DNA of 64,000 nt from assembly GCF_017487405.1 (NCBI RefSeq), contig NZ_CP062222.1, positions 667,001 through 731,000 on the forward strand. The letters are read 5' to 3'. Position numbers and translations under genes: made by a program. Positions 17,378-25,070 of the stretch are shown piece by piece. The notes beneath the pieces were generated by a model. That model was not told the origin of the DNA and made no database searches. It worked only from the letters and a program-made list of their open reading frames with translations. Source of the stretch: Brevundimonas goettingensis (GTDB taxonomy: Bacteria > Pseudomonadota > Alphaproteobacteria > Caulobacterales > Caulobacteraceae). Numbering within the stretch: position 1 is the first letter of the stretch; the number at the start of each line of letters is the position of its first letter.

Positions 17378-20103
17378 CAGGCGGCTCCTCCTTGAACGAT
17401 GCTGACCACGACGGCTCCGGCACGGACGAAGCCGCCGTCGGCGGGCAGGACGGCGGCAGGCGCGGCGACCAGGGTCATGCCCAGATCGGCAGCCTGCTGC
17501 GGATCGAGTTGTACCCTGTAGCGGCCGGGCGGCACGTCCTCGACGAAGACGATGCCTGCGTGATCGCTGCGGGCCGGGATCGGCGCGCCGCCGGCTTCCG
17601 GAACCAGCTGCAGATTGACGGCTGCGAGAGGGCGGTCCTGGCCGTCCCGGCGCAGCATGACCGTCATCTCGACCTCGCCGGACTGCTGAAGCGGCAACTC
17701 GACGCGGGCCGTGCGGCCCGGACGGGGCACGGTGCGGATGACATCCGCCTGGCCCAGCAGGAAGGGATCGTCGATGCCCTCCAGATTGACGCGCATGGAG
17801 GCGGCGGCGCCGTCGCCGAGACCCGAAACGAAGACCCGCCCGTCCGCGCCGGTCACGGCGGCGCCGGCGGGCGTCTGGACCACGATCTTGGAAACGCCCT
17901 TTTCGTCGGGCTGCCGATGGCCGTCGCCGTTGGCGTCGACGAAGGCGTTCACGGCCATGGAGCCGCCGGCGGAGACGCCGGGGCGCACGACGTCGTAGCG
18001 GCCGCGCGCGAAGTCGAAGGCGAAGCCGAAGCCCATCTGGAGCCCCACCTGCCATTCGCCGGATCGGGTCTCCCAGGCGCTTGTCAGGGCGATATCGAAC
18101 CGGCGCGCACGCCAGAAGGCGGCGGCCTGAAGCGTGGTCGCGTCCTGTTCGCCCAGGCTTTGAACGGCGCTGAGGCGCAGGGTGCGGCGCTCGGAGATCT
18201 GGATGTCGGCGGTCATGTAGGCGCTGTCCAGCTCGGTCCGGGGCGACAGGGTATAGGTCAGGCCGCCGCGAAACTGGGCGCGGGCGGCGACCAGGGTGGC
18301 GATGTCGGCGGCGCCGATGAGGAGCTTCTGCCGCGTCGTCAGGGTGGTGACGTCCTGCCAGGCCAGGCTGGTCGACAGATAATAGCGGTCGACCGGCGCC
18401 GAGGTGCGGAACTCGGCGTTGGTCTCGCCCGTGCCGTCGATGCGCTCAAGACGCCGCAGGTCGAGCGACAGAGGCAGGCTGAAGGTATCGCGCATCCGCC
18501 ACTGCATGTCGGCGCGGAGGTCGGTGGCGCGGCGCAGCAGACTGTCCTGGGTGGCGCCGACCTGACGCGTCTCGTCCACGAAGCCGTCGCGGTATTCTGC
18601 ATGGCGGCCGACGATGGAGACGCCGAACGGCCGGGCCGCCAGACCGAGCATGGCGGCCGATCCGCCCTGGCTGTCATGGGCCGCGTCCAGCTGGGCTGCG
18701 ACGCCCCAGATGGAGCCGCGCACTCCGGCCAGGCCGACCGTGCGTTCATCGAACCCGGCCGGGGCGTAGCGCGCGAGGCCGCCGCTGATCGTAAAGGCGG
18801 TGCTGATCCCATAGTCGAACAGGGCTTCGAGCCGCGCTTCGCCCTGGCTGTCGTCGGGCGTCGGATCGGACTGGATCTCGAAGACCGACCGGTCCTGCTG
18901 GATGGCGGCCAGACGCATCACGAACTTGCCCGGCTCGATCTGGCCCGAGCCGAAATTGATGCGGCGCACCTCTTCACGGGTCTGGCCCTGTGGTCCGTAG
19001 AAGACCAGGCGAATGGTGTTTAGCCCGAAGGTCAGGGGAACGTCGAGGAATTCGTAGCGGCCCTGATCCGGCGTGGATCGGGCGGCCTGCAGCACCTCAT
19101 TTACGTAGAGCTCGACCTCCTCGCCGATCGGCAGTTCGCCGCGCAGGTTCAGGGGGGTGGCGAGATCGACCGTCTCAAGAGGCGCGGTCGAATAGACCAG
19201 GCCCCGCCCGCCGTAGCTTCCGGCGCCGAGTGACATCGAGGGGGTGAAGACATCGCCGAGGCCCGCGCGGGTGGCGCCGAAGCGGCCGAGGGCGTGACCG
19301 TCCGGATCCTTGCGCTCGAACAGGACGCGGGCAGCGGCCGGCTCCCCGTTCTGGTCCGAGCCGAGAAAGCCCTGGAAGCCCGCGTACAGAAGGTCGCCGG
19401 CCATGCGGACGTCGAAACTCTGCGACTGGTCCACCCCGTCGCGCGCCACCTGTCCGCCCAGGTTCACGTCGAAGGCGGGCGGGGTGAAAAGCCCATATGG
19501 CGCCGGCGCCTCCTGTACGCGCAGGATCGCCTGGGGGTGGTTCAGGCCGGCAGCGCGGGCTTCGCGCGCCAGCCGCTGCTGGAAAGGCAGGGGCTCGGTC
19601 GGGCTGACCGTCAGGGTCTGGGCGTTGATGTCGGCGCGCAGCTTCACAGGGAAGAGCTGCTCGGCCAGATCGGCGCGGACATAGAGGTCGTTGTCGAAGA
19701 TCGCGGCCTGGCCGGGGGCGAAGGCGATGGCCTTGCCGTTGACGATGGCGACGCCGGTATTGAGGTCGATCGTCAGCTTGCGGTCGCGCGACCCGATCCA
19801 GCCCTCGGCGCGGCGCTGGGCGGGGAAGACGCCGATGGCGAAGTCCAGCACCCGGGCGAACTCGCCGAGCGGCACATAGACGCCCGCGCGCGAGCCATAG
19901 ACGTTCATGGTTTCGGCCAGCTGATAGCCGTCGGCCTGGACCTCCATGAACAGAAGGTCGTCGGCGTTGAAGGGGACCGGCTCGGCGGCGACGACCAGAT
20001 TGGTCACGACGCTTTGGCTCGAGCTCTGGGCCAGGGCAGGCGCGGCGACGCCGGCCGCCAGAACGGTCAGGGCGACCGCCGTGGCCGGGCGGGCGGAGAT
20101 CAT
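17377..20103 (-). CDS. Usher-like outer-membrane assembly protein
   Basis: A 908-residue exported protein (signal peptide to about residue 26). An N-terminal periplasmic region (about 27-190) is followed by a long beta-barrel-like stretch. It contains VELYVNEVLQAARS, then GRYEFLDVPLTFGLNTIRL and VFYGPQGQTREE, a pattern shared with alternate-type (CS1/TcfC-like) ushers. After the barrel come an SdrD-B-like repeat (VNAFVDANGDGHRQPDEKG, about 690-710) and two small beta domains with a PPGRYRVQLDP end. ATGA overlap with the chaperone gene and TGATG with the DUF4402 gene point to one coupled operon. Function as a subunit secretion pore is inferred. Confidence 0.75.
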   Translation of the reverse strand: MISARPATAVALTVLAAGVAAPALAQSSSQSVVTNLVVAAEPVPFNADDLLFMEVQADGYQLAETMNVYGSRAGVYVPLGEFARVLDFAIGVFPAQRRAEGWIGSRDRKLTIDLNTGVAIVNGKAIAFAPGQAAIFDNDLYVRADLAEQLFPVKLRADINAQTLTVSPTEPLPFQQRLAREARAAGLNHPQAILRVQEAPAPYGLFTPPAFDVNLGGQVARDGVDQSQSFDVRMAGDLLYAGFQGFLGSDQNGEPAAARVLFERKDPDGHALGRFGATRAGLGDVFTPSMSLGAGSYGGRGLVYSTAPLETVDLATPLNLRGELPIGEEVELYVNEVLQAARSTPDQGRYEFLDVPLTFGLNTIRLVFYGPQGQTREEVRRINFGSGQIEPGKFVMRLAAIQQDRSVFEIQSDPTPDDSQGEARLEALFDYGISTAFTISGGLARYAPAGFDERTVGLAGVRGSIWGVAAQLDAAHDSQGGSAAMLGLAARPFGVSIVGRHAEYRDGFVDETRQVGATQDSLLRRATDLRADMQWRMRDTFSLPLSLDLRRLERIDGTGETNAEFRTSAPVDRYYLSTSLAWQDVTTLTTRQKLLIGAADIATLVAARAQFRGGLTYTLSPRTELDSAYMTADIQISERRTLRLSAVQSLGEQDATTLQAAAFWRARRFDIALTSAWETRSGEWQVGLQMGFGFAFDFARGRYDVVRPGVSAGGSMAVNAFVDANGDGHRQPDEKGVSKIVVQTPAGAAVTGADGRVFVSGLGDGAAASMRVNLEGIDDPFLLGQADVIRTVPRPGRTARVELPLQQSGEVEMTVMLRRDGQDRPLAAVNLQLVPEAGGAPIPARSDHAGIVFVEDVPPGRYRVQLDPQQAADLGMTLVAAPAAVLPADGGFVRAGAVVVSIVQGGAA

Positions 20104-20987
20104 CGCGATGCGGGAGCGGAGCCCAGGACCGTGCCGGCGTTGGCGTCGTCGTCGACATAGACCACCCGGACCGACTCTCCGGCGGCGACCGGGACCGCGA
20201 GGGGGGCTACGACAGCGCGACGTTCGATCTCCGGATAGACGGCGATGCCGCGCACCTGGCCGACGACATGTTCGTCAGCGCCCGTTCCGGCGCGGATCTG
20301 GACGTCGCCATAGACGGAGTTCGCGCCCAGACGGACGAGGTCGACGGCGACGGCGCCGTTGGGCGCGCCATCGGCGGCGGGCAGGAGGCGGGCGTTTTCG
20401 ACCGCGGCGCGGGCGTCCACGGGGCCTTCGCGCACGATCAGGGGGATGCTTACGCTGAACAGGGCGGTGATCTGCAGCGCCACGCCGTTCGGATTGTTCT
20501 CGGCGGCTTGTTCGGCGGTGAAGCCGGTGGTCTCGGGCGGCAGGGCGGTGACGGTCAGGTGAGTGCGGTATTCGCCCGGGGCTTCCGGCGGACGCACGCG
20601 GACCCGGATGACCTGGCTTTCCTTGGGCTGCAGCGTCACCCGGCGCGGGGTGTACTGGATCAGGTCCATCGCCGAGGGAGATCGCGGGGCGTCGGGCGCA
20701 TCGGCGACGGAGCGGATCTGACCGTCCGACGACATGACCCGATCGACCAGCTCGACGGTGTAGGTGGCGGGGGCGTCGCCCTGGTTGAACACATAGACCG
20801 AGGCCGCACGCTGGGTCGCGTCAAAGGTGACGCGGCGGGGCGAGATGTTCAGATCGGCGCCCGTCGGCGTCGCAGTGACCACGGGAGCGACGGGCGGCGT
20901 CTGGGCCGGGGCGGCTTGCGGCTGGGCCGCTGCGGCGCTCCCGAAAGCGAGCGCTGCAGCAAGGATGGGGGCGGCTGATCTGAGCAT
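20100..20987 (-). CDS. Periplasmic pilus-assembly-type chaperone
   Basis: A 295-residue exported protein with an alanine/proline-rich N-terminus. The first Ig-like domain (about 45-165) reads LNISPRRVTFDATQRAASV, then YVFNQGDAPATYTVELVDR and VTLQPKESQVIRVRVRPPE. This is the strand pattern of PapD-like chaperones, including the basic residue before the subunit-binding strand. A second domain (about 190-285) follows. It lies between the DUF4402 subunit gene and the usher-like gene, the expected place for a chaperone that donates a strand to subunits. Confidence 0.82.
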   Translation of the reverse strand: MLRSAAPILAAALAFGSAAAAQPQAAPAQTPPVAPVVTATPTGADLNISPRRVTFDATQRAASVYVFNQGDAPATYTVELVDRVMSSDGQIRSVADAPDAPRSPSAMDLIQYTPRRVTLQPKESQVIRVRVRPPEAPGEYRTHLTVTALPPETTGFTAEQAAENNPNGVALQITALFSVSIPLIVREGPVDARAAVENARLLPAADGAPNGAVAVDLVRLGANSVYGDVQIRAGTGADEHVVGQVRGIAVYPEIERRAVVAPLAVPVAAGESVRVVYVDDDANAGTVLGSAPASR

Positions 20988-21075
20988 TGGTCTGGACCCG
21001 GGGGCGGCTTTCGACCCGCAGACTAGCGCCGAAGGGTTAACCCAACCTCGCGTTGTCGGCGTCCCGGATGCGCCT

Positions 21076-21603
21076 TTAGTTATAGGCGGCCGAGACCGTG
21101 AACGAGCCGCTGTAGGTGCCGGTCGGTGTGGTCGAGGCGATCGGCACGCTGCCCCCGACGTTGAAGGCCAGGGTCCCGGCGGCGCCCATGGCGTTGCTGA
21201 GCGTCTGGGCCGAAGCCGAGCCGGTCAGGTTGTTCGAGGTCGTGACGGTCAGGGTGTCCGAGCCGTTGGCCATCGAGAAGGTCGCCGGGATGGTGACCGA
21301 GATCGACTGCCCCCCTTCACCGGAGACGGTGAACTGGGCCGCGGCGGGCGTGGCGCCCGAGGACAGGCCGACGACGCCGCCGGTCACCGAGCGGGCGCCT
21401 GCGGCGCTGACCACCGCCGTGCCCGAACCCGTCGCCGGGCGAACCACGGTGCCGAAGGCCAGGTCGGCGTTCTTGGTGATCGTCAGCGGACGGACGATGG
21501 TGACCGAACCCGTGCCTGTGGTGGAGGCCGAGGACTGGGCGAAGGCGGGGCTCGCGACGGCGGCGACGAGGGCGGCGGCGGCGAAGAAAAGCTTGTTGGA
21601 CAT
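21076..21603 (-). CDS. DUF4402 secreted protein (putative major subunit)
   Basis: A 175-residue protein with signal peptide (MSNKLFFAAAALVAAVASPA, cleavage about after SPAFA). The mature part starts with a serine/threonine-rich strand (STTGTGSVTIVRPLTIT). It continues through the DUF4402 core (ADLAFGTVVRPATGSGTAVV; AAQFTVSGEGGQSISVTIP) and ends FNVGGSVPIASTTPTGTY, then SGSFTVSAAYN. A free N-terminal strand is what donor-strand assembly would need. A strong GGGAGA site lies before the ATG at 21603. It is the first gene of the operon, followed after 88 bases by the chaperone gene, and has its own AT-rich upstream region. Confidence 0.82.
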   Translation of the reverse strand: MSNKLFFAAAALVAAVASPAFAQSSASTTGTGSVTIVRPLTITKNADLAFGTVVRPATGSGTAVVSAAGARSVTGGVVGLSSGATPAAAQFTVSGEGGQSISVTIPATFSMANGSDTLTVTTSNNLTGSASAQTLSNAMGAAGTLAFNVGGSVPIASTTPTGTYSGSFTVSAAYN

Positions 21604-21883
21604 GACGTTCTCCCGGTGGGGCGTTTGCAACTTGATGACGCCGTGATGAGCCCTCTCAACCGTCGATGTCTACAACTGCAGCCTTCAAAACCAGCCAAAA
21701 CACACCAAGGTTATATGGTTTTATGGCATTGAATACATGAAGTGATCTTATAGTTACTTCGCATTTACCAATACGGTCGAACTTTAGATCAGTATTCCGT
21801 AAACTTGCGTTTACCTTGTCGTTCTTGTTTGCCTCGTTCCCCGGTTGTGGGGAATATGGGGCAAGGAGGCTTGATTCATCGCC
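21604..21883. promoter_or_regulatory. AT-rich divergent control region with inverted and direct repeats
   Basis: This 280-base interval between the DUF4402 gene and the response regulator is strikingly AT-rich for this genome, especially about 21670-21840. It holds a perfect 16-base inverted repeat GTAAACTTGCGTTTAC (21799-21814). It also holds two similar sites, GCATTTACC (21761-21769) and GCGTTTACC (21807-21815), 46 bases apart. Such sites could bind the adjacent regulator. No clear -35/-10 pair was assigned. Confidence 0.55.
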
Positions 21884-22534
21884 ATGCAGTGGATTGTCCT
21901 GATCGTCGACGACCACCCGTTGGTCGGAGAAGCGTTCGAACTTTCGGTCGGCGCGGCCTACCCTCATCTGGAGGTCGGCCGGGTTACGACGGCGGCGGAG
22001 GCAGAAACCTACGCACGCGCCAACGGTGCGCGCATCAAACTGGTCCTGCTGGACCTGATGCTGCCCGATGCGACGGGGTTCAGCGCCCTGATCCGTCTGC
22101 AGCAGCTTCTGCCGGGCGTCCCGATCGCCATCGTCTCCTCGCGGGCGGACGCTCATACGGTGGCCCTGGCCCGGACATTTGGCGTCTCGGCCTATCTGTC
22201 CAAGTCGGCGCCGGTCTCCTCGTTGCTCAGCGCCGTGGGCGCAATCATGCGGGGTGAGGCGGTCGCCTTCCCGGAGACGCCCGCAGCCACTCCGGCGGCA
22301 GTGGATTTCCAGCAGCGGATCTCGTCCCTGTCCGCGGCCCAGCTGCGTGTCCTGGTCGCCCTGGCCGACGGCCGGCTGAACAAGCAGATCGCCGGCGACA
22401 TGAACCTGACCGAGGGCACGGTGAAACAGCACCTGTCGGCCATCTTCAAGAAGCTGGGCGTCGGCAACCGCAGCCAGGCCATCCTGGCGGCCCGTCCCTA
22501 CCTAAAGGGGCTGGACGCAGGCGAGGCCGAGTAA
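21884..22534 (+). CDS. NarL/LuxR-family response regulator (orphan)
   Basis: Two-component response regulator of 216 residues. The receiver domain (about 1-120) has the acidic pair VDD (9-10), phospho-acceptor Asp57 (LLDLMLPDATG), a Ser in place of the usual Thr region (IVSSRAD) and Lys107 (YLSKSAP). The C-terminal LuxR-type helix-turn-helix (about 148-208) contains LRVLVALADGRLNKQIAGDM and EGTVKQHLSAIFKKLGV. No histidine kinase gene is next to it. Divergent from the DUF4402 chaperone-usher-like operon across an AT-rich region, so it is a candidate regulator of that operon. Confidence 0.9.
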   Translation: MQWIVLIVDDHPLVGEAFELSVGAAYPHLEVGRVTTAAEAETYARANGARIKLVLLDLMLPDATGFSALIRLQQLLPGVPIAIVSSRADAHTVALARTFGVSAYLSKSAPVSSLLSAVGAIMRGEAVAFPETPAATPAAVDFQQRISSLSAAQLRVLVALADGRLNKQIAGDMNLTEGTVKQHLSAIFKKLGVGNRSQAILAARPYLKGLDAGEAE

Positions 22535-22606
22535 GCGAGCTGCGCCTCTAGGCCACCTCTGCCGCACCTGCTAACACCGCCGTGTGAAGCGGGAGGGCGA
22601 CCCCTT

Positions 22607-23110
22607 ATGCCAGTCGGAAAAATGCGGATCGGACTGTATCCGGGCACCTTCGACCCGGTGACCAACGGTCATATGGACATCATCGGCCGGGCCACGAAGC
22701 TGGTCGATCGGCTGGTGATCGGCGTGGCCCAGAACGACGACAAGGGACCGCTGTTCTCGACCGCCGAGCGGGTGGAGATGGTCGCCGCCGAGGTGGCGCG
22801 CTTCGACGGCGACATCGTGGTCAAACCCTTCTCGAGCCTGCTGATGCATTTCGCCGAAGAGCTGGAGGCCAGCGTCATCGTGCGCGGCCTGCGCGCCGTC
22901 GCCGACTTCGAATATGAGTTCCAGATGACGGCGATGAATCAGCGCCTCAATCAGGACATCGAGACCGTGTTCCTGATGGCTGATCCGCGCCATCAGGCGA
23001 TCGCCTCACGCCTGGTCAAGGAGATCGCCCGTCTGGACGGGAATATCGACAGCTTCGTCAGCCCCGCCGTCGCCGCGCGCGTGCGGGCCAGGGTAAAGAA
23101 ACACGTATGA
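22607..23110 (+). CDS. coaD: Pantetheine-phosphate adenylyltransferase
   Basis: Coenzyme A synthesis, step 4: transfers AMP from ATP to 4'-phosphopantetheine. The 167-residue protein has the nucleotidyltransferase motif TNGH within YPGTFDPVTNGHMD, then IVRGLRAVADFEYEFQM and the helix region SRLVKEIARLDGNI. GGGAGGG precedes the ATG at 22607; an internal ATG at 22622 (MRIGLYPGT) matches the shorter start seen in relatives. Its TGA overlaps the next gene's ATG (ATGA). Confidence 0.95.
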   Translation: MPVGKMRIGLYPGTFDPVTNGHMDIIGRATKLVDRLVIGVAQNDDKGPLFSTAERVEMVAAEVARFDGDIVVKPFSSLLMHFAEELEASVIVRGLRAVADFEYEFQMTAMNQRLNQDIETVFLMADPRHQAIASRLVKEIARLDGNIDSFVSPAVAARVRARVKKHV

Positions 23111-24027
23111 ACTCGCGTCCGCTCACCGTTCTCTCCGCCGCCGTCGCCGGCGTCATGGCCCTCGCCGTCGGTCCTGCCGGGGCCCAGGTGATTGCTCCGC
23201 CCCCGCCCCAGGGCGCGGTTCCGCCCGCGACGCCTCTGCCGCCCGCCGATGCGGCCGACTGGCGCACGGTGTCGCCCGACAACCTTCTGGTGATCGACAC
23301 CACCAAGGGCCGCATCCTGGTGGAGCTGGAGCCCCGCGTCGCGCCTCAGAGCGTGGAGCGCATCCGAACCCTGACCAACCGCGGCTTTTATGACGGGTTG
23401 AAGTTCCACCGCGTCATCCGGGGCTTCATGGCCCAGACGGGCGACCCCCTGGGCACCGGCGCCGGCAGCAGCGACCTGCCGGACGTGCCGGGCGAGTTCT
23501 CGTTCCGCCGGGGCCGCAACCCCGACTTCGCCATCGTGCCCAACGCCTCGACCAGCGGCGTGCGCGGCATCCTCGGCTCCCTGCCGATCCAGACCCAGCC
23601 CGACGCCCAGATGTTCGTCACCGCCGACATGAAGGTCGATGCCGGCGGCCTGTTCTGCCCCGGCGTCGCGGGCATGGCGCGCTCGGCTGACCCGAACAGC
23701 GCCAACAGCCAATTCTACCTGATGACCGGCGCCAACCCCAATCTGAACGGGACCTACACCACCTTCGGCCGGGTGGTCAGCGGGCTGGATGTGGTCAAGG
23801 CGCTGAACGCCGGAGCCGACGCCTCCGACGGCGCCGTCGCCAATCCGGACGTGATGACCAAGGCCCAGCTGGCGTCGGCCATGCCGGAGGCCCAGCGCCC
23901 GGTGGTCAAGGTGCTGCTGCCCACCAGCCCGGCCTTCGCCCAGCGCTATGAGGCGACCCGGAACCGTCTGGGGCTGAATTTCGGCATCTGCGACGTGGAG
24001 ACCCCGTCGATCGTGACCGGCGGCTGA
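23107..24027 (+). CDS. Exported cyclophilin-type peptidyl-prolyl isomerase (copy 1)
   Basis: Proline isomerase assisting protein folding, probably in the periplasm. The 306-residue protein has a signal peptide (AVGPAGAQ, about 1-28) and a proline-rich linker. The cyclophilin domain follows (about 58-250: IDTTKGRILVELEPRVAPQS; FHRVIRGFMAQTGDPLGTG; MARSADPNSANSQFYLMTG), with a C-terminal extension. The catalytic-site R (HRVI) and Q (MAQTGDP) are present; the usual N-S-Q-F-F is NSQFY. Coupled to coaD by ATGA and followed after 23 bases by a paralogue. Confidence 0.9.
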   Translation: MNSRPLTVLSAAVAGVMALAVGPAGAQVIAPPPPQGAVPPATPLPPADAADWRTVSPDNLLVIDTTKGRILVELEPRVAPQSVERIRTLTNRGFYDGLKFHRVIRGFMAQTGDPLGTGAGSSDLPDVPGEFSFRRGRNPDFAIVPNASTSGVRGILGSLPIQTQPDAQMFVTADMKVDAGGLFCPGVAGMARSADPNSANSQFYLMTGANPNLNGTYTTFGRVVSGLDVVKALNAGADASDGAVANPDVMTKAQLASAMPEAQRPVVKVLLPTSPAFAQRYEATRNRLGLNFGICDVETPSIVTGG

Positions 24028-24050
24028 GAACAGGCAGGGGAGGGGACGGC

Positions 24051-25067
24051 GTGATCAAATCCGTGACGGCGGGGGCCGTGCTGGCCCTCATCATGGCCTC
24101 GGGGGCTCTGGCCCCCCTCATCATGGCCTCGGGGGCTCTGGCCCAGACGGCGGCTCATGCCCCGGCCCATCCCCCGGCTCACGCCACGCAAGCGGCCGAG
24201 GCCCCGCCGCCTCCGCCGCCCGCGCCGGCCTCGGCTCCGCCCTCCGAGTGGCGCACCGTGCCGCCCGAGAACCTGATGGTCATCGAGACCACCAAGGGCC
24301 GGATCCTGGTCGAACTGGCGCCCGAGGTCGCGCCCCTGCACGTCGAGCGGATGCGGCTGTTGGCCCGCAACGGCTTCTTCGACAACCTGACATGGCACCG
24401 GGTCATCGACCTGTTCATGGCCCAGACCGGCGACCCGCTGGGCACCGGTGACGGCCAGAGCGCCTATCCCGACCTGAAGGCCGAGTTCACCTTCCGCCGC
24501 GGGCCGGACCTGCCGTTCGCGCCTGTGGCTGCGCCCGCCGGCGCCGTGCTGGGCTTCGTCCGCTCCCTGCCGATCCAGACCCAGCCCGACAGCTATATGG
24601 CGACGACGGCCGACCACATGGTCCATGGCTGGGGCGTCTATTGCCCGGGCGTGGCGGGCATGGCGCGCGACGACAATCCGGACAGCGCCAACAGCCAGTT
24701 CTTCCTGATGCGCCAGCCCTATCCGTCGCTGGACAAGCGCTACACCGTCTGGGGGACCGTCGTTTCGGGCCTGGACGTGGTGCGCAATCTCAAGACCGGC
24801 GCCGGGGGCAGCGGTCTGGTCACCGATCCCGACCGGATGACGACCGTCCGCATCGCCGCCGACCTGCCCGAGGCCGACCGGCCCAGCGTTCAGGTGCTGG
24901 ACACTGCGTCGCCGCGCTTCCGGGCGATGGTCGATATGACGCGAGCGTCCAGGGGCGCGGACTTCTCGGTCTGCGACATCACACTGCCGGTGCAGGTCTC
25001 GGGCGGTTCGGTGGTCGCGGCGGCTCCGGCCGGTACGGCCCCGGCAGGCGCGTCGGGACCGCGCTAG
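24051..25067 (+). CDS. Exported cyclophilin-type peptidyl-prolyl isomerase (copy 2)
   Basis: Second, diverged cyclophilin, 338 residues, from a GTG start. The domain (about 75-270) shows IETTKGRILVELAPEVAPLH, WHRVIDLFMAQTGDPLGTG and NPDSANSQFFLMRQPY. The signal peptide contains an exact 30-base tandem duplication giving LIMASGALAP-LIMASGALAQ, which lengthens the hydrophobic core; a histidine/proline-rich linker follows. It shares its overall plan with copy 1, so the pair arose by tandem duplication. Different linkers and tails suggest different clients or partners. Confidence 0.88.
   Translation: MIKSVTAGAVLALIMASGALAPLIMASGALAQTAAHAPAHPPAHATQAAEAPPPPPPAPASAPPSEWRTVPPENLMVIETTKGRILVELAPEVAPLHVERMRLLARNGFFDNLTWHRVIDLFMAQTGDPLGTGDGQSAYPDLKAEFTFRRGPDLPFAPVAAPAGAVLGFVRSLPIQTQPDSYMATTADHMVHGWGVYCPGVAGMARDDNPDSANSQFFLMRQPYPSLDKRYTVWGTVVSGLDVVRNLKTGAGGSGLVTDPDRMTTVRIAADLPEADRPSVQVLDTASPRFRAMVDMTRASRGADFSVCDITLPVQVSGGSVVAAAPAGTAPAGASGPR
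24085..24144 (+). repeat. Exact 30-bp in-frame tandem duplication in a signal-peptide coding region
   Basis: Bases 24085-24114 and 24115-24144 are identical. The unit encodes ten residues (LIMASGALAP type), so copy-number change keeps the frame. Slippage here would alter signal-peptide length. Confidence 0.95.
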
Positions 25068-25070
25068 GCC

